Position numbers and translations under genes: made by a program | Shown here: positions 8,927 to 17,759 of the stretch, one piece after another | Numbering within the stretch: the stretch's first letter is position 1 | Layout: each line of letters starts with the position of its first letter | Notes under the pieces: generated by a model | What the model saw: only the letters and a program-made list of their open reading frames with translations | Databases searched by the model: none | Told to the model about the DNA's origin: nothing | NCBI RefSeq assembly: GCF_023913755.1 | Contig: NZ_JAMXBJ010000049.1 | Location: 186,001 to 250,000, forward strand | Source: Pseudarthrobacter cellobiosi | GTDB lineage: Bacteria > Actinomycetota > Actinomycetes > Actinomycetales > Micrococcaceae | Direction of reading: 5' to 3' | DNA length: 64,000 nucleotides

Positions 8927-9994
8927 CTAGAGCGTCAGGCCGATGAGCAACGGTTCCGGGTGCAGTTCAATGCCAAAGCGCTCGACGACGCCGGCGCGCA
9001 CCGCGCGCGCGATGGCCAGCATGTCCTTGGCGCTGGCCGAGCCGCGGTTGGTGATAGCCAGCGTGTGTTTTGTGGACAGTGACGCCCGCCCGCCGGAGGC
9101 GCTGCCCTCCTCCAGGCCATAGCCTTTCCCAAATCCTGCCTGGTCGATCAGCCACGCGGCGGACAACTTCACCAGACCGTCCGCACCCGCGGGGTACTGC
9201 GGCGCGGTATCCGGCAGCGTTGCCGCCACGTCCACGGGCACAACCGGGTTGGTGAAGAAGGACCCAGTGGAATAGGTGTCCCGGTCCGCGGGATCCAGCA
9301 CCATGCCCTTCGAACCCCGCAACCGCAGGACCTCCCGGCGCACATCGTTGGAGTACGCCCGTTTACCTGCCTCAACGCCCAGTGAGCGGGCCAGTTCGGC
9401 GTAGCGGATGGGTGTGCTCATCCGGCCCAGCGGCAGCTGGAATTCCACGGTCAGCACGATGTAGCGTGGTGAGCCGTCGACGGTGGTCTGTTTCAGGATG
9501 GAATCGCGGTAACCGAACTTCAGCTCGGAGTTGGTGAAGGTCTGGACCGCGTTCCGGGTCCGGTCCCAGGTGCGCACCACCGCGATGGTCTGGGAGACGT
9601 CAGAGCCGTAGGCACCGACGTTCTGCACGGGCGTGGCGCCCGTGGCCCCCGGGATGCCGGAGAGCGCCTCAATGCCGGACCAGGCATGCAGCACGGCGTG
9701 TTCCACCAGTGCATCCCAGTTGTGGCCGGCCTGGACCACCACCGCCACGCCGCCGCAGGAGTCTTCGGCGTTGACGGTGAACCCTTCCGAGGCGATCCTG
9801 ACTACGGTGCCGGGGAACCCGTCGTCGGAAATCAGCAGGTTGGAGCCGCCGCCGATGATGAGGACCTGCTCCCCCGCAGCGTCTGCCGTGCGGACGGCGT
9901 CGATGATCTCCGCCTCGGTGCTGGCCTCAACATATTTGCCGGCGGGCCCTCCGACGGCGGCCGTGGTCAGGGTGGAGAGCAGTGTTTGAGTCAC
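8927..9994 (-). CDS. murB: UDP-N-acetylenolpyruvoylglucosamine reductase
   Basis: Reduces UDP-GlcNAc-enolpyruvate to UDP-MurNAc, the second committed step of peptidoglycan synthesis; FAD and NADPH dependent. In 355 residues it has the FAD-binding IGGGSNLLISD, the SGIPGATGATPVQNVGAYG segment, and SFFTNPVV containing the catalytic serine. GTG at 9994 is preferred to an in-frame TTG at 9997 because a TAGTCT box (10001-10006) lies exactly six bases before it. The gene stands next to the MaoC dehydratase pair, a neighbourhood also seen in mycobacteria. Confidence 0.95.
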   Translation of the reverse strand: MTQTLLSTLTTAAVGGPAGKYVEASTEAEIIDAVRTADAAGEQVLIIGGGSNLLISDDGFPGTVVRIASEGFTVNAEDSCGGVAVVVQAGHNWDALVEHAVLHAWSGIEALSGIPGATGATPVQNVGAYGSDVSQTIAVVRTWDRTRNAVQTFTNSELKFGYRDSILKQTTVDGSPRYIVLTVEFQLPLGRMSTPIRYAELARSLGVEAGKRAYSNDVRREVLRLRGSKGMVLDPADRDTYSTGSFFTNPVVPVDVAATLPDTAPQYPAGADGLVKLSAAWLIDQAGFGKGYGLEEGSASGGRASLSTKHTLAITNRGSASAKDMLAIARAVRAGVVERFGIELHPEPLLIGLTL

Positions 9995-10019
9995 CAACTT
10001 AGACTAACTTAGGCCAACA

Positions 10020-11294
10020 CTATGCAACTTTCCGGGCCACCGGCGAGAGCAGGAACGTGGCCACCAGCATGACCATCACGGCCAGCAGCGAGTGCAGGAT
10101 GCCTACGTGTTCGGCCAGCAGCCCCAACAGCGGCGGCCCGCGCAGGAAGGCACCGTAGCCGATGGTGGAGACCACGGAGACGCGGGCCGCAGCCTTGGCG
10201 GGATCGTCCGCCGCGGCGGACATGCCCACCGGGAACCCCAGCGAGGCGCCGAGTCCCCAGATGGCCAAGGCCACAAAGGCGAGCCAGGGAACGGGAGCAA
10301 ACACAAAGAGGCCGAGCCCGAAGACCGCCAGCGCGGCGCACCAGCGCATCACCGGGACGCGGCCGAAGCGGTCCAGGACCACTGTGCCGGCGAAGCGTCC
10401 GATGGTCATGAAGGTCACGAAGAGCCCGTAGCCAGCGGCTCCGGCGGCGTCGGTCTGGCCGTGCCCGTCGGCGAGGGCCAACGCCACCCAGTCCCCTGCT
10501 GCACCTTCGGCCAAGGCAAGCCCCAAGACCATGACTCCGAGCAGCAGGGTGCGCCGGTCGCGCCAGGCCTCCGCGATTTTTCGCTTGTTGTCCAGTGGTG
10601 CACCGGAGCCGTCAGCCGGCGCCCCGGCGGTGACAATGGGGATCGGGCCGGTGAACGGGTCCTCGAAGTTGTCCTGTACATACTTCCGCTCCCCCGCGAC
10701 CGGGGTGACATCTGCACGGAACCAGGCTGCCGCCGTCGTCACCGAGACGGCAACCACGACGCCGGCCGCGGCCAGGTGCCAAAACACCGGGACGGAGGCA
10801 GCCGCGGCCCACGCGCCAAGGCCTGCACCTGCCACGGTGCCGAGGCTGAACGCGCCGTGGAGCCTGGGCATGATGTGCCGGCCCACAGCGCGTTCCACCG
10901 AGGCGCCCTCGACGTTGGAGGCCGTACTCCAGCTGGCGGAGCCGAGCCCGATGACGGCAAGACCCACGGCCACCGCGACCGGCGTGGCCAGGACCGACGT
11001 TCCAAATCCGGCGATGGCCATGCCGCAGGCCACCATGATGGCGCCGGTGCGGATGGTCCGTTTGGAGCCCAGGCGGAGCACGATCAGCCCCGACGCGGAC
11101 ACCGAGACGAACGATCCCAGGGTCATGCACAGCAACAGTAAACCGACAGTGCCGGGGGTCAGGTCCAGCCCGTCGCGGATCGCCGGAAGCCGGGAAACCC
11201 ACGACGCGAAGGCCAGCCCACTGCCGGCATAGGCAACCACCACGGCATTGCGCCAGGCAGTGACCTCGGCAGCGGCAGTTGTGTTGACGGTCAA
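10020..11294 (-). CDS. MFS transporter
   Basis: A 424-residue protein with twelve predicted hydrophobic segments. Sequence cues include SWVSRLPAIRD in the first cytoplasmic loop and LRLGSKRTIRTGA, the motif A-like loop between helices 2 and 3. The closest type is the sugar/drug-exporter-like MFS group; the substrate is unknown. Start appears to be TTG at 11294, four bases after the stop of the MaoC gene, so it is probably the last gene of the leftward MaoC operon. A long hydrophilic loop near the middle (YVQDNFEDPFTG) is typical of the cytoplasmic loop between the two six-helix halves. Confidence 0.85.
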   Translation of the reverse strand: MTVNTTAAAEVTAWRNAVVVAYAGSGLAFASWVSRLPAIRDGLDLTPGTVGLLLLCMTLGSFVSVSASGLIVLRLGSKRTIRTGAIMVACGMAIAGFGTSVLATPVAVAVGLAVIGLGSASWSTASNVEGASVERAVGRHIMPRLHGAFSLGTVAGAGLGAWAAAASVPVFWHLAAAGVVVAVSVTTAAAWFRADVTPVAGERKYVQDNFEDPFTGPIPIVTAGAPADGSGAPLDNKRKIAEAWRDRRTLLLGVMVLGLALAEGAAGDWVALALADGHGQTDAAGAAGYGLFVTFMTIGRFAGTVVLDRFGRVPVMRWCAALAVFGLGLFVFAPVPWLAFVALAIWGLGASLGFPVGMSAAADDPAKAAARVSVVSTIGYGAFLRGPPLLGLLAEHVGILHSLLAVMVMLVATFLLSPVARKVA

Positions 11295-11298
11295 AGGA

Positions 11299-11736
11299 TC
11301 ATGAAAGCCTGACGACGGCCTGGGCCTTCATCAGCACTTTCTGGCCGGCAGCAACCACGCTGAGGTCAACGCGGGCGGTGCCCGCATCGGCGTCGAGCTT
11401 TCCAATGGCGCCGCTGACCTCGATGGTGGCCCCGGCGTCCGTGGTTCCGGTGGTGTCCGTGACCAGGACCGGCTTGGTGAAGCGGGTCTGGAAGTCGACG
11501 ACGGCGGCGGGGTCGCCTGCCCAGTCGGTCACCAGCTGCACGGCGGCACCCATGGTGAACATGCCGTGGGCGATGACGCCGGGCAGTTCCACGCCGGTGG
11601 CGAAGGCTTCGTTCCAGTGGATGGGGTTGAAGTCGCCGGAGGCGCCGGCATACTTGACCAGGTCGGTGCGGGTGACCTCGATGGTGCGGCTGCCGATGTC
11701 CTGCCCGGCGCTGAGTTCGTGGAAGCTGGGGCTCAT
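11299..11736 (-). CDS. MaoC-family (R)-hydratase, HadB-like
   Basis: A 145-residue single hot-dog domain. The hydratase-2 motif is visible as GDFNPIHWNE, giving the catalytic Asp and His, followed by HGMFTMG. With the neighbouring FAS1-like protein it resembles the mycobacterial HadA/HadB heterodimer that dehydrates 3-hydroxyacyl-ACP. The organism need not make mycolic acids, so the substrate is probably a shorter acyl chain. It starts two bases after the upstream gene ends. Confidence 0.88.
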   Translation of the reverse strand: MSPSFHELSAGQDIGSRTIEVTRTDLVKYAGASGDFNPIHWNEAFATGVELPGVIAHGMFTMGAAVQLVTDWAGDPAAVVDFQTRFTKPVLVTDTTGTTDAGATIEVSGAIGKLDADAGTARVDLSVVAAGQKVLMKAQAVVRLS

Positions 11737-11738
11737 GG

Positions 11739-12206
11739 TTACTGTCCCTCTCCGCGGACGAGGATGGATGATGTGGTGGTGGCGACTGCCTCGCGCGACC
11801 CATTGCCGCCGTCGGTCAGGGCGAAAATTTCCTGGCGGGTGGTGATCATGGCCCCGCCGCCCATGGCACGGACACCGTCAACGTGCAGTTCGGCAACCAG
11901 TCGGTCGCCGGCAAAAATGGGGCGGTGGTGGATAAAGCGCTGATCGGCGTGGACCACGCGGGAGAAGTCGATGCCGGCATCCGGATCCTCGATCAGCTGG
12001 GCATCGGCGCGCTGGGCGATGATGATGGCGAACGTGGGTGGTGCCACCAAATCCTTGTGGCCGAGGGCCTTCGCGGCCTCGACGTCAAAATGGGCTGGGT
12101 GCGTGGCCTTGACCGCGCGGGCGAACTCGCGGATCTTCTCGCGGCCGACGTCGTAAACCTCTGCGGCAGGGTAGCTGCGGCCCTGCAGGTCCGGATTGAT
12201 AGTCAT
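11739..12206 (-). CDS. FAS1-like/MaoC N-terminal dehydratase, HadA-like
   Basis: A 155-residue hot-dog protein of the FAS1-like dehydratase (HadA/HadC) family. It lacks the Asp/His motif of its partner, and starts with the conserved DLQGRSYP segment plus an HADQRF region. In the known HadAB complex this subunit binds the acyl chain while the MaoC partner is catalytic; that assignment is by family. First gene of the leftward operon, with an AGCCTA (TAGGCT) box at 12214-12219 seven bases from the start. Confidence 0.87.
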   Translation of the reverse strand: MTINPDLQGRSYPAAEVYDVGREKIREFARAVKATHPAHFDVEAAKALGHKDLVAPPTFAIIIAQRADAQLIEDPDAGIDFSRVVHADQRFIHHRPIFAGDRLVAELHVDGVRAMGGGAMITTRQEIFALTDGGNGSREAVATTTSSILVRGEGQ

Positions 12207-12267
12207 AGGTTCAAGCCTAGCGTCATGCGTCCGGGCGCCCGCGCTGATGACATGAGGCAGTACAGGA

Positions 12268-12296
12268 ATACCACATGCGGTATGATGAAAACATCA
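12268..12296. promoter_or_regulatory. Candidate operators upstream of the ArsR-SulP operon
   Basis: Two dyads are adjacent: ATACCACATGCGGTAT (12268-12283, 14 of 16 positions symmetric) and TGATG-AAAA-CATCA (12283-12296). They are followed by two direct repeats of ATCAATTC. Their position ahead of an ArsR-family gene suggests autoregulation. Confidence 0.5.
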
Positions 12297-12354
12297 ATTC
12301 ATCAATTCATGGCCCGTCCCCCCACTCCGCGGTGACGAGAAAGCACAGGCAACG

Positions 12355-12732
12355 ATGATTTCGACAGCACAAACCCCCTTGTACGAGATCAAGGCGAACC
12401 TGTTCAAGGCCCTCGCCCACCCGGCGCGGATCCGTGTGCTCGAACTGCTGTCCGCGGCGCCGGACAACTCGGCGACCGTCAGCTACCTGCTGTCCGAGAC
12501 GGGCCTCGAGGCATCCCACCTTTCCCAGCATCTCGCCACCCTCCGCCGGCACGGGGTGGTGACCTCGGTCCGTTCCGCAAACACCGTGACTTACCGGCTG
12601 GCCCATCCGAAGATCGCCGAATTGCTGGCCATCGCCCGGACCTTCCTCCTCGACAGCCTGGCCGAGTCCAACGAACAGCTCAAACTCGCGCAGGGACTGC
12701 CCAGCGAGCATCTGAAGGGTTCCGATTCATGA
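12355..12732 (+). CDS. ArsR-family transcriptional regulator
   Basis: A 125-residue winged helix-turn-helix protein: ANLFKALAHPARIRVLELL, then the recognition segment EASHLSQHLATLRRHGVV, then a wing SANTVTYRL. There is no CVC metal box, so a metal sensor of the classical ArsR kind is unlikely; it may sense sulfate, carbonate or redox state. It overlaps the SulP gene by ATGA, so it very probably controls that transporter. Confidence 0.9.
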   Translation: MISTAQTPLYEIKANLFKALAHPARIRVLELLSAAPDNSATVSYLLSETGLEASHLSQHLATLRRHGVVTSVRSANTVTYRLAHPKIAELLAIARTFLLDSLAESNEQLKLAQGLPSEHLKGSDS

Positions 12733-14390
12733 GTGCCGGTCTGGCGCATCTCAGCCGGTTCCTGCCGTCCCGCCGTGACTATGACGGGCTGCGCTCGTCC
12801 TGGAAAACGGATCTGCTGGCCGGCATCACCGTGGGGATCGTGGCCCTGCCGCTGGCCCTGGCATTCGGAGTGAGTTCCGGCGTCGGCGCCGAAGCCGGAC
12901 TCATCACCGCCGTCGTGGCCGGCCTGGTGGCTGCGGTCATGGGCGGCTCGCACGTCCAGGTCTCCGGCCCCACCGGCGCGATGGTCGTGGTGCTGGCCCC
13001 GGTCGTCGCCACGCACGGCGCCGGAAGCATCGCGTTGGTCTCCCTGATCGCAGGGCTGCTGGTGGCCATCCTGGGCATCAGCAGGCTGGGCCGGGCGGTG
13101 GCCTTCATCCCGTGGCCGGTGGTGGAGGGTTTCACGCTCGGCATCGCCGCGATCATCTTCCTCCAGCAGGTCCCCATGGCCACGGGCACCGCGGGGATAC
13201 CGGGCCACAACACACTGCTGGCCGCCTTCGAGAGCGCCTCCCAGGCCACCTTGCCCGCCGTTCTTCAGACGCTCGGCGTCGTGGTGGGTGTGGCCGCCGT
13301 GATGCTCCTGCTCCCGAGGCTGAACAAAGCCCTGCCCGCGAGCCTGATCGCAGTGCTGCTGGCCACAGTGGCGGCCGAGCTGCTGCAGCTGGACATTCCA
13401 CGGATCGGCGTCCTGCCGCATTCCCTGTCCGCACCGTCGATGCCGTCCCTTGATCCGGCAGCGCTGAGCGGGCTGCTGATGCCCGCGGTGTCCATCGCGA
13501 TGCTGGCCGCTATCGAGTCCCTGCTGTCCGCACGGGTGGCAGCCGGCATGGTTGGCCCTGACGGGAGGCCCTCCGGGGCTTACAGCCCGGACCGGGAGCT
13601 CATGGGGCAGGGACTGGCCTCCGTTGCGGCGGGGTTCTTCGGCGGCATGCCGGCCACGGGTGCCATCGCCCGGACCGCGGTCAACGTACGCTCCGGCGCC
13701 AAGACCAGGCTCTCCGCGATTGTTCACGCGCTCGTGCTGCTGGCCATCATCTACCTGGCCGCCGGTCTGGTCGGGAAGATCCCGCTGGCGGTCCTGGCCG
13801 GGATCCTGATGGTCACGGCAACCCGCATGGTTTCAAGGCACACGGTCACCGCCATCATGCGTTCCACCCGCGCCGACGCCTTCGTTTTCGTCCTGACGGC
13901 GCTCATCACCGTGGCCTTCGACCTGATCGTGGCCATCGAGATCGGGCTTGTCGCCGCGGCCCTCTTCACGCTGCGGAAGTTCGCGTCGCTCAGCGGCGTG
14001 AAGCGTGAGGAGATTCCGGGACCGCGCGAGGAGGGGGACGAGCACATCGCGGTCTTCAGGCTGGACGGGGCCATGTTCTTCGGCGCCGCGGAACGCGTCC
14101 TGCAGGAAATCAGCCAGGTCCGGGACATCCAGGTGGCAATCATCCGGCTGTCACAGGTGCGGATGCTCGACGCCACCGGGGCCCACACGCTGGTGGAGGT
14201 CATCTCGGCGCTGGAGCTGCGCGGCGTGACAGTCCTGCTGAAGGGCGTCCAGCCGCAACACCTCGACCTCGTGACCAACGTCGGGGTAATCCGCTCGCTG
14301 CGGCATCACAAGCACCTGTTCACGTCCCTGCCCGAGGCTGTGGAGCACGCCCGCAGCCACGTGCTCCGGCACGCTGCCGCTAACGCTTGA
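12729..14390 (+). CDS. SulP-family inorganic anion transporter with STAS domain
   Basis: A 553-residue secondary transporter. The N-terminal 410 residues are a 12-14 helix SLC26/SulP membrane domain, with the signature LAGITVGIVALPLALAFGV near residue 30 and VQVSGPTGAM near residue 79. The C-terminal 120 residues form a STAS domain (AVFRLDGAMFFGAAE, then the conserved RLSQVRMLDATGAHTL). Substrate could be sulfate or bicarbonate; no carbonic anhydrase is adjacent. The coupled ArsR gene upstream implies regulated expression. Confidence 0.93.
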   Translation: MSAGLAHLSRFLPSRRDYDGLRSSWKTDLLAGITVGIVALPLALAFGVSSGVGAEAGLITAVVAGLVAAVMGGSHVQVSGPTGAMVVVLAPVVATHGAGSIALVSLIAGLLVAILGISRLGRAVAFIPWPVVEGFTLGIAAIIFLQQVPMATGTAGIPGHNTLLAAFESASQATLPAVLQTLGVVVGVAAVMLLLPRLNKALPASLIAVLLATVAAELLQLDIPRIGVLPHSLSAPSMPSLDPAALSGLLMPAVSIAMLAAIESLLSARVAAGMVGPDGRPSGAYSPDRELMGQGLASVAAGFFGGMPATGAIARTAVNVRSGAKTRLSAIVHALVLLAIIYLAAGLVGKIPLAVLAGILMVTATRMVSRHTVTAIMRSTRADAFVFVLTALITVAFDLIVAIEIGLVAAALFTLRKFASLSGVKREEIPGPREEGDEHIAVFRLDGAMFFGAAERVLQEISQVRDIQVAIIRLSQVRMLDATGAHTLVEVISALELRGVTVLLKGVQPQHLDLVTNVGVIRSLRHHKHLFTSLPEAVEHARSHVLRHAAANA

Positions 14391-14604
14391 GGTTCTTCCG
14401 GATCGTCTGGCCGCGGACCACAATCCCGGCAATGTGCAGGACCAGGCCTAGGCCGATGACCGCAAGGGACGCCATGGCGAGGTCACGGTTGTTGGTGTTG
14501 TTGCCCACCAGGTTCAGGATGATCCCGACGGCGATGAGGCCCATGGCGCCGAAGACCAGGACTTTGTACGAGGTGGGCGCTGACTCCCAGAATTCTTTGA
14601 GCAC
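14380..14604 (-). CDS. Small membrane protein, DUF3188-like
   Basis: A 74-residue protein with two hydrophobic helices (about 16-36 and 43-63) and a basic C-terminus. It resembles the DUF3188 group of actinobacterial membrane proteins, though this is from memory of the pattern. Start is GTG at 14604 with a TAGACT box six bases before it (14611-14616). Its 3' end overlaps the end of the SulP gene by 11 bases. Confidence 0.7.
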   Translation of the reverse strand: MLKEFWESAPTSYKVLVFGAMGLIAVGIILNLVGNNTNNRDLAMASLAVIGLGLVLHIAGIVVRGQTIRKNLKR

Positions 14605-14626
14605 CGTGACAGTCTACCGAGCACGT

Positions 14627-15568
14627 TCAGAACAGCGATTCCTGCACGGCCGGCACCTCCGAGGCGAAGTCCCCCAGGACGATGGTCCGGGCAGCCAGCC
14701 GGCCAAGGTTCACCACAAATGCCGCGTCCGTTCCGGCCACGCTGGCGAGGGCGTTGGTCCCGCTCAGCGCGGTGATGCCGAAGCCGTGCTTTCCCTGCTC
14801 CAACGGATGCGGGTAGGTGTGGCGCGCCGTGGAGGCACAGAGCCCTGCCGCCTGCGCCGGCCGCACCCACAGTTCGTCCACAGTGCTGAAACCTTCGACG
14901 GCGGCCTGGCCCAGCAGCGTGCGGACCGCCGCCGCGTGCCGTTCATTGATGCCGTCCAGGGCGGCCGCGGGCAATGGCCCCGCCAGGGCCTCGGCTTTGG
15001 CGGCGGAGCGGACCTGCTGCGCCAGGCCGGCCTCGCGCGTCACCATGTCCTCGAGGAGCCGAACCACCCGGCCGTCCTCGGCCCTGGCAACGTACCGTGC
15101 AACCACCGCTCCCTGTTCCGCGAGCCGGTTCCATTTCCTCAGGTGGGACGCCGTGCCCACCTTGCTGGCGCCGCCGGCGAACGTGGCCACGTAGAGCCAG
15201 TGATCCTGCAGAAGATAAGTTCGCAGCCCGTCCGGAACACGGCCACCCCGGTGGAAATCGTGGATGAGGCGGGAATCGTCCAGCACAAAGCAGCGTTCGC
15301 ACTGCTTGCCCTTCACGGCGCGGGCGCTGGCCGGGCACAGGATGTGGTCTCGGCTACTGGCTGAGTGGACCTTGTAGTGCCCCAGGCAGAACCTGCCGTG
15401 ATCGGCCACCGCGAAACCGAGCCTGGCGCCCGCCTCGAGGCTGACCTCGCGGAGATCCCCGGACGGTGACTGGAGGCGCAGAACCGGGCTGCCGCCGTCG
15501 TGCCTTACCGTCTGCGCCGGGGCGCCATCCCAAAAGACCCCGTGAACCAGATAGCGAGTATCGGTCAC
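14627..15568 (-). CDS. DUF2797-family protein
   Basis: A 313-residue cytoplasmic protein. Visible features are paired cysteines (CPASARAVKGKQCERC) that could bind zinc, and the central LYVATFAGGASKVGTA, which resembles the GIY-YIG-like core of DUF2797. No function is established for this family. It lies just upstream of the small membrane protein gene and may be co-transcribed with it, although that gene seems to have its own leaderless promoter. Confidence 0.75.
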   Translation of the reverse strand: MTDTRYLVHGVFWDGAPAQTVRHDGGSPVLRLQSPSGDLREVSLEAGARLGFAVADHGRFCLGHYKVHSASSRDHILCPASARAVKGKQCERCFVLDDSRLIHDFHRGGRVPDGLRTYLLQDHWLYVATFAGGASKVGTASHLRKWNRLAEQGAVVARYVARAEDGRVVRLLEDMVTREAGLAQQVRSAAKAEALAGPLPAAALDGINERHAAAVRTLLGQAAVEGFSTVDELWVRPAQAAGLCASTARHTYPHPLEQGKHGFGITALSGTNALASVAGTDAAFVVNLGRLAARTIVLGDFASEVPAVQESLF

Positions 15569-15600
15569 GGGGTCTCCTGTGCTTGGGTGTACGGGTAGCG

Positions 15601-16464
15601 CTACAGCGCCGGCTGCACGCCGAACGCTACCGCGAGCTTCATGATCTTTTCGGCGCGGCCCAGGCGGGGCAGGTCCGAGCCGTCACGGATGACGCGGCCG
15701 TTGGCCTCGAAGTCGGACATAAAATCCGTGGCCCAGGCGACGTCCGACGGGGTGGGGCTGATGACCTCGTTGATGACGTTCGTCTGGTCGATGGCCAGGC
15801 ACAGCTTGCCGGTCATCCCCATCATCACGGTGATGCCGGTCTGCTCGCGCAGGATGGGGTGGTTGGTGCCGACGGTGGGGCCGTCGATGGGGCCCGGCAG
15901 GTTGCCGACGCGGCTGGCAACCACCAGTTTCGCGCGCGGGTAAGCCATGGCCTCCGGGGTGGCCGCCATGCCGGTGTCGCGGCGGAAGTCACCGGAGCCG
16001 AAGGCGAGGCGGAAGGCGCCCTGGGCCTTGGCGATGTGGTTGGCTTCCTCGATGCCGAGCGCCGATTCCACGAGCGGGATGACAGGAGTCTTGCCGTCCA
16101 TCCGGTGGAAGCTTTCGGTCACCTGGTCAGCTGATTCGGTCTTCGCGAGCATCACACCAAGGAGGCCCGGGGTACCGCGCAGCCCCGCCAGGTCATCGGC
16201 CCAGAACGGGCTGGTGGCGTCGTTGATGCGGACCCAGGCCTGGCCGCCGCCGCTGAGCCAGTCAATCACGTGTCCGCGCGCCTCGTCCTTTTGCGACGGG
16301 TCCACGGCGTCTTCGATGTCCAGGATTATCGAGTCAGCGCGCGAAACAGCCGACTGGTCAAACAGGTCGGTTTTCATGGCGTTGACCAGAAGCCACGAAC
16401 GGGCGATTTCTGCTGGGATATTGCGCTTCGGGCGTAAGGTCTCGGTGGCGGTGGGTGACGTCAT
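15601..16464 (-). CDS. HpcH/HpaI aldolase / CitE-like CoA-ester lyase
   Basis: A 287-residue TIM-barrel enzyme of the CitE/malyl-CoA lyase superfamily. Key features: RSWLLVNAMK at the start of the barrel, SIILDIEDAVDPSQKDEAR with the metal-binding acidic residues, the VRIND substrate arginine, and PLVESALGI carrying the second metal-binding glutamate. No citrate lyase alpha or gamma subunits are adjacent, so it is a stand-alone member (citramalyl-CoA or malyl-CoA lyase-like). A TACGGT box (16471-16476) lies six bases before the start. Confidence 0.9.
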   Translation of the reverse strand: MTSPTATETLRPKRNIPAEIARSWLLVNAMKTDLFDQSAVSRADSIILDIEDAVDPSQKDEARGHVIDWLSGGGQAWVRINDATSPFWADDLAGLRGTPGLLGVMLAKTESADQVTESFHRMDGKTPVIPLVESALGIEEANHIAKAQGAFRLAFGSGDFRRDTGMAATPEAMAYPRAKLVVASRVGNLPGPIDGPTVGTNHPILREQTGITVMMGMTGKLCLAIDQTNVINEVISPTPSDVAWATDFMSDFEANGRVIRDGSDLPRLGRAEKIMKLAVAFGVQPAL

Positions 16465-16548
16465 GCTACTACCGTATCTGCCCGGGCACCGCCAGCGCTA
16501 AGCCATGGCGCCGGACGTGCCGAACAATACAGATACGACCGGCCAGCG

Positions 16549-16598
16549 CCGGTGGTCGAGCCTGTCGAGACCCAGGTTTCGACAAGCTCAATCACTGG
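16549..16598. repeat. REP-like imperfect palindrome
   Basis: Left arm CCGGTGGTCGAGCCTGTCG and right arm CGACAAGCTCAATCACTGG pair imperfectly around GAGACCCAGGTTT. It lies between the start of the CitE-like gene and the end of the ars island. The core 'GAGCYTGTCGA' resembles dispersed palindromes of this group of genomes, from memory. Confidence 0.6.
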
Positions 16599-16609
16599 TT
16601 TGGACAGGC

Positions 16610-17033
16610 TTAGTTCCCTGTGAGTTCCGCATGGAGCTTTCGGACGCGGGCGTTGATGTCGTCGCGGACGAGGCGCATGCGCTCCGTGCCTTCGATGCCC
16701 CGGGTGGAAGGTTCGTCGGTTTCCCAAATTTCGAAGCGGGTGCCTTCGCGGGCTTCGAGCTTGGCTTCGGTGCCCAGGACGATCACGACGTCGACGGCGT
16801 CAAGCACCTCGTCGGTGACGGGCTTAGGGTGTTCCCCGGTGATGTCGATGCCGAGTTCCGTTCAGGGATTCCACGGCCTCGTTGTTCAGGCGGCTGCCCG
16901 GTTTAGTGCCTGCCGAGTAAACGGTGACCTCATCCCCGGCAAGGTCCCGCATGAGACCGGCCGCAAGTTGGGACTTCCCGCCGTTTTTGCTGCAGACGAA
17001 CAGGATACGGGGAGTCTTGGTGCTTTCGGTCAT
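16610..17033 (-). pseudogene. Frameshifted low-molecular-weight phosphatase / ArsC-like gene
   Basis: Two frames together make one LMW-PTP-fold protein. The first runs from 17033 and begins MTESTKTPRILFVCSKNGG; the second continues from about 16858 with ELGIDITGEHPKPVTDEV and ends at 16610. One extra base in the TTCCGTT at 16856-16862 separates them: removing a C restores the family's N-E-L-G-I-D reading. The phosphate loop reads C-S-K-N-G-G-K, so the usual catalytic arginine of Cx5R is lysine. It overlaps the preceding ArsC gene by ATGA. It could be a real pseudogene or a sequencing error. Confidence 0.8.
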
Positions 17034-17701
17034 GAGTTGATGTTTTCTTTCTGTTCTGCGGCCAGGAGTGAGCCGACGAGGGTTTTGATGCGCGCCTGGA
17101 TTTCGTCGCGAATGACCCGGACCGTCTCCAGGGACTGACCGGCGGGGTCGGTGAGGTCCCAGTCTTCATAGCGTTTCCCGGGGTAGATGGGGCATGAGTC
17201 ACCGCAGCCCATGGTGATGACGACGTCAGATGCCCGCACGACGTCGTCCGTGAGTGGCTTCGGATAGTCCTTGCCCATGTCCAAGCCCATTTCGGACATT
17301 GCAGTCACAACGGTTGGATCCAGCTCAGCTGCCGGCATGGAGCCTGCCGACCGGACGCGGATCCTGCCCTTGGCTTCAACATTGAGCAGCGCGGCAGCCA
17401 TCTGTGACCTCCCGGCGTTCTGCACGCAAACGAACAGGACCTCCGGGACCTCGGAGACCACCGACCCTTTGGATTTGGCCAGGGCGGCCAGCCGGTCGTT
17501 GGCGAAGTGTTCCGTGGTGGCAGGCAAGTAGGCGCTGATCTTCGCTGTCCGGGCCAAGGCCGTGTAGGACTCGAAGACGTAGCGTTCGACCGTCTCGACG
17601 GCGAACACCCCGGTGAAACGCTCGGCGAGGCGTTCGCTGATCCGGTGCAGGATTTCAGTATTGTCCTGCAATCCCAGCGTCGTTTTCTGGTGTTCGGTCA
17701 T
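17030..17701 (-). CDS. Arsenate reductase-like protein with N-terminal three-helix bundle domain
   Basis: A 223-residue protein. Residues 12-75 form an all-helical domain (ILHRISERLAERFTGVFAVE) of the three-helix-bundle dimerisation type often fused to actinobacterial ArsC. Residues 88-215 are an LMW-PTP arsenate reductase domain with P-loop Cys92-VQNAG-Arg98, the [13 protein letters not shown] loop, and DWDLTDPAG with the catalytic Asp. It reduces arsenate to arsenite, probably via a mycothiol adduct; the thiol partner is inferred. ATG at 17701 is chosen because it opens the recognisable helical domain. Confidence 0.9.
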   Translation of the reverse strand: MTEHQKTTLGLQDNTEILHRISERLAERFTGVFAVETVERYVFESYTALARTAKISAYLPATTEHFANDRLAALAKSKGSVVSEVPEVLFVCVQNAGRSQMAAALLNVEAKGRIRVRSAGSMPAAELDPTVVTAMSEMGLDMGKDYPKPLTDDVVRASDVVITMGCGDSCPIYPGKRYEDWDLTDPAGQSLETVRVIRDEIQARIKTLVGSLLAAEQKENINS

Positions 17702-17759
17702 GGCAATACTCCCTTGGCGTGCGTCTGGAACGGTGCGTCGTGGTTGGTTGTGGTCAGTG

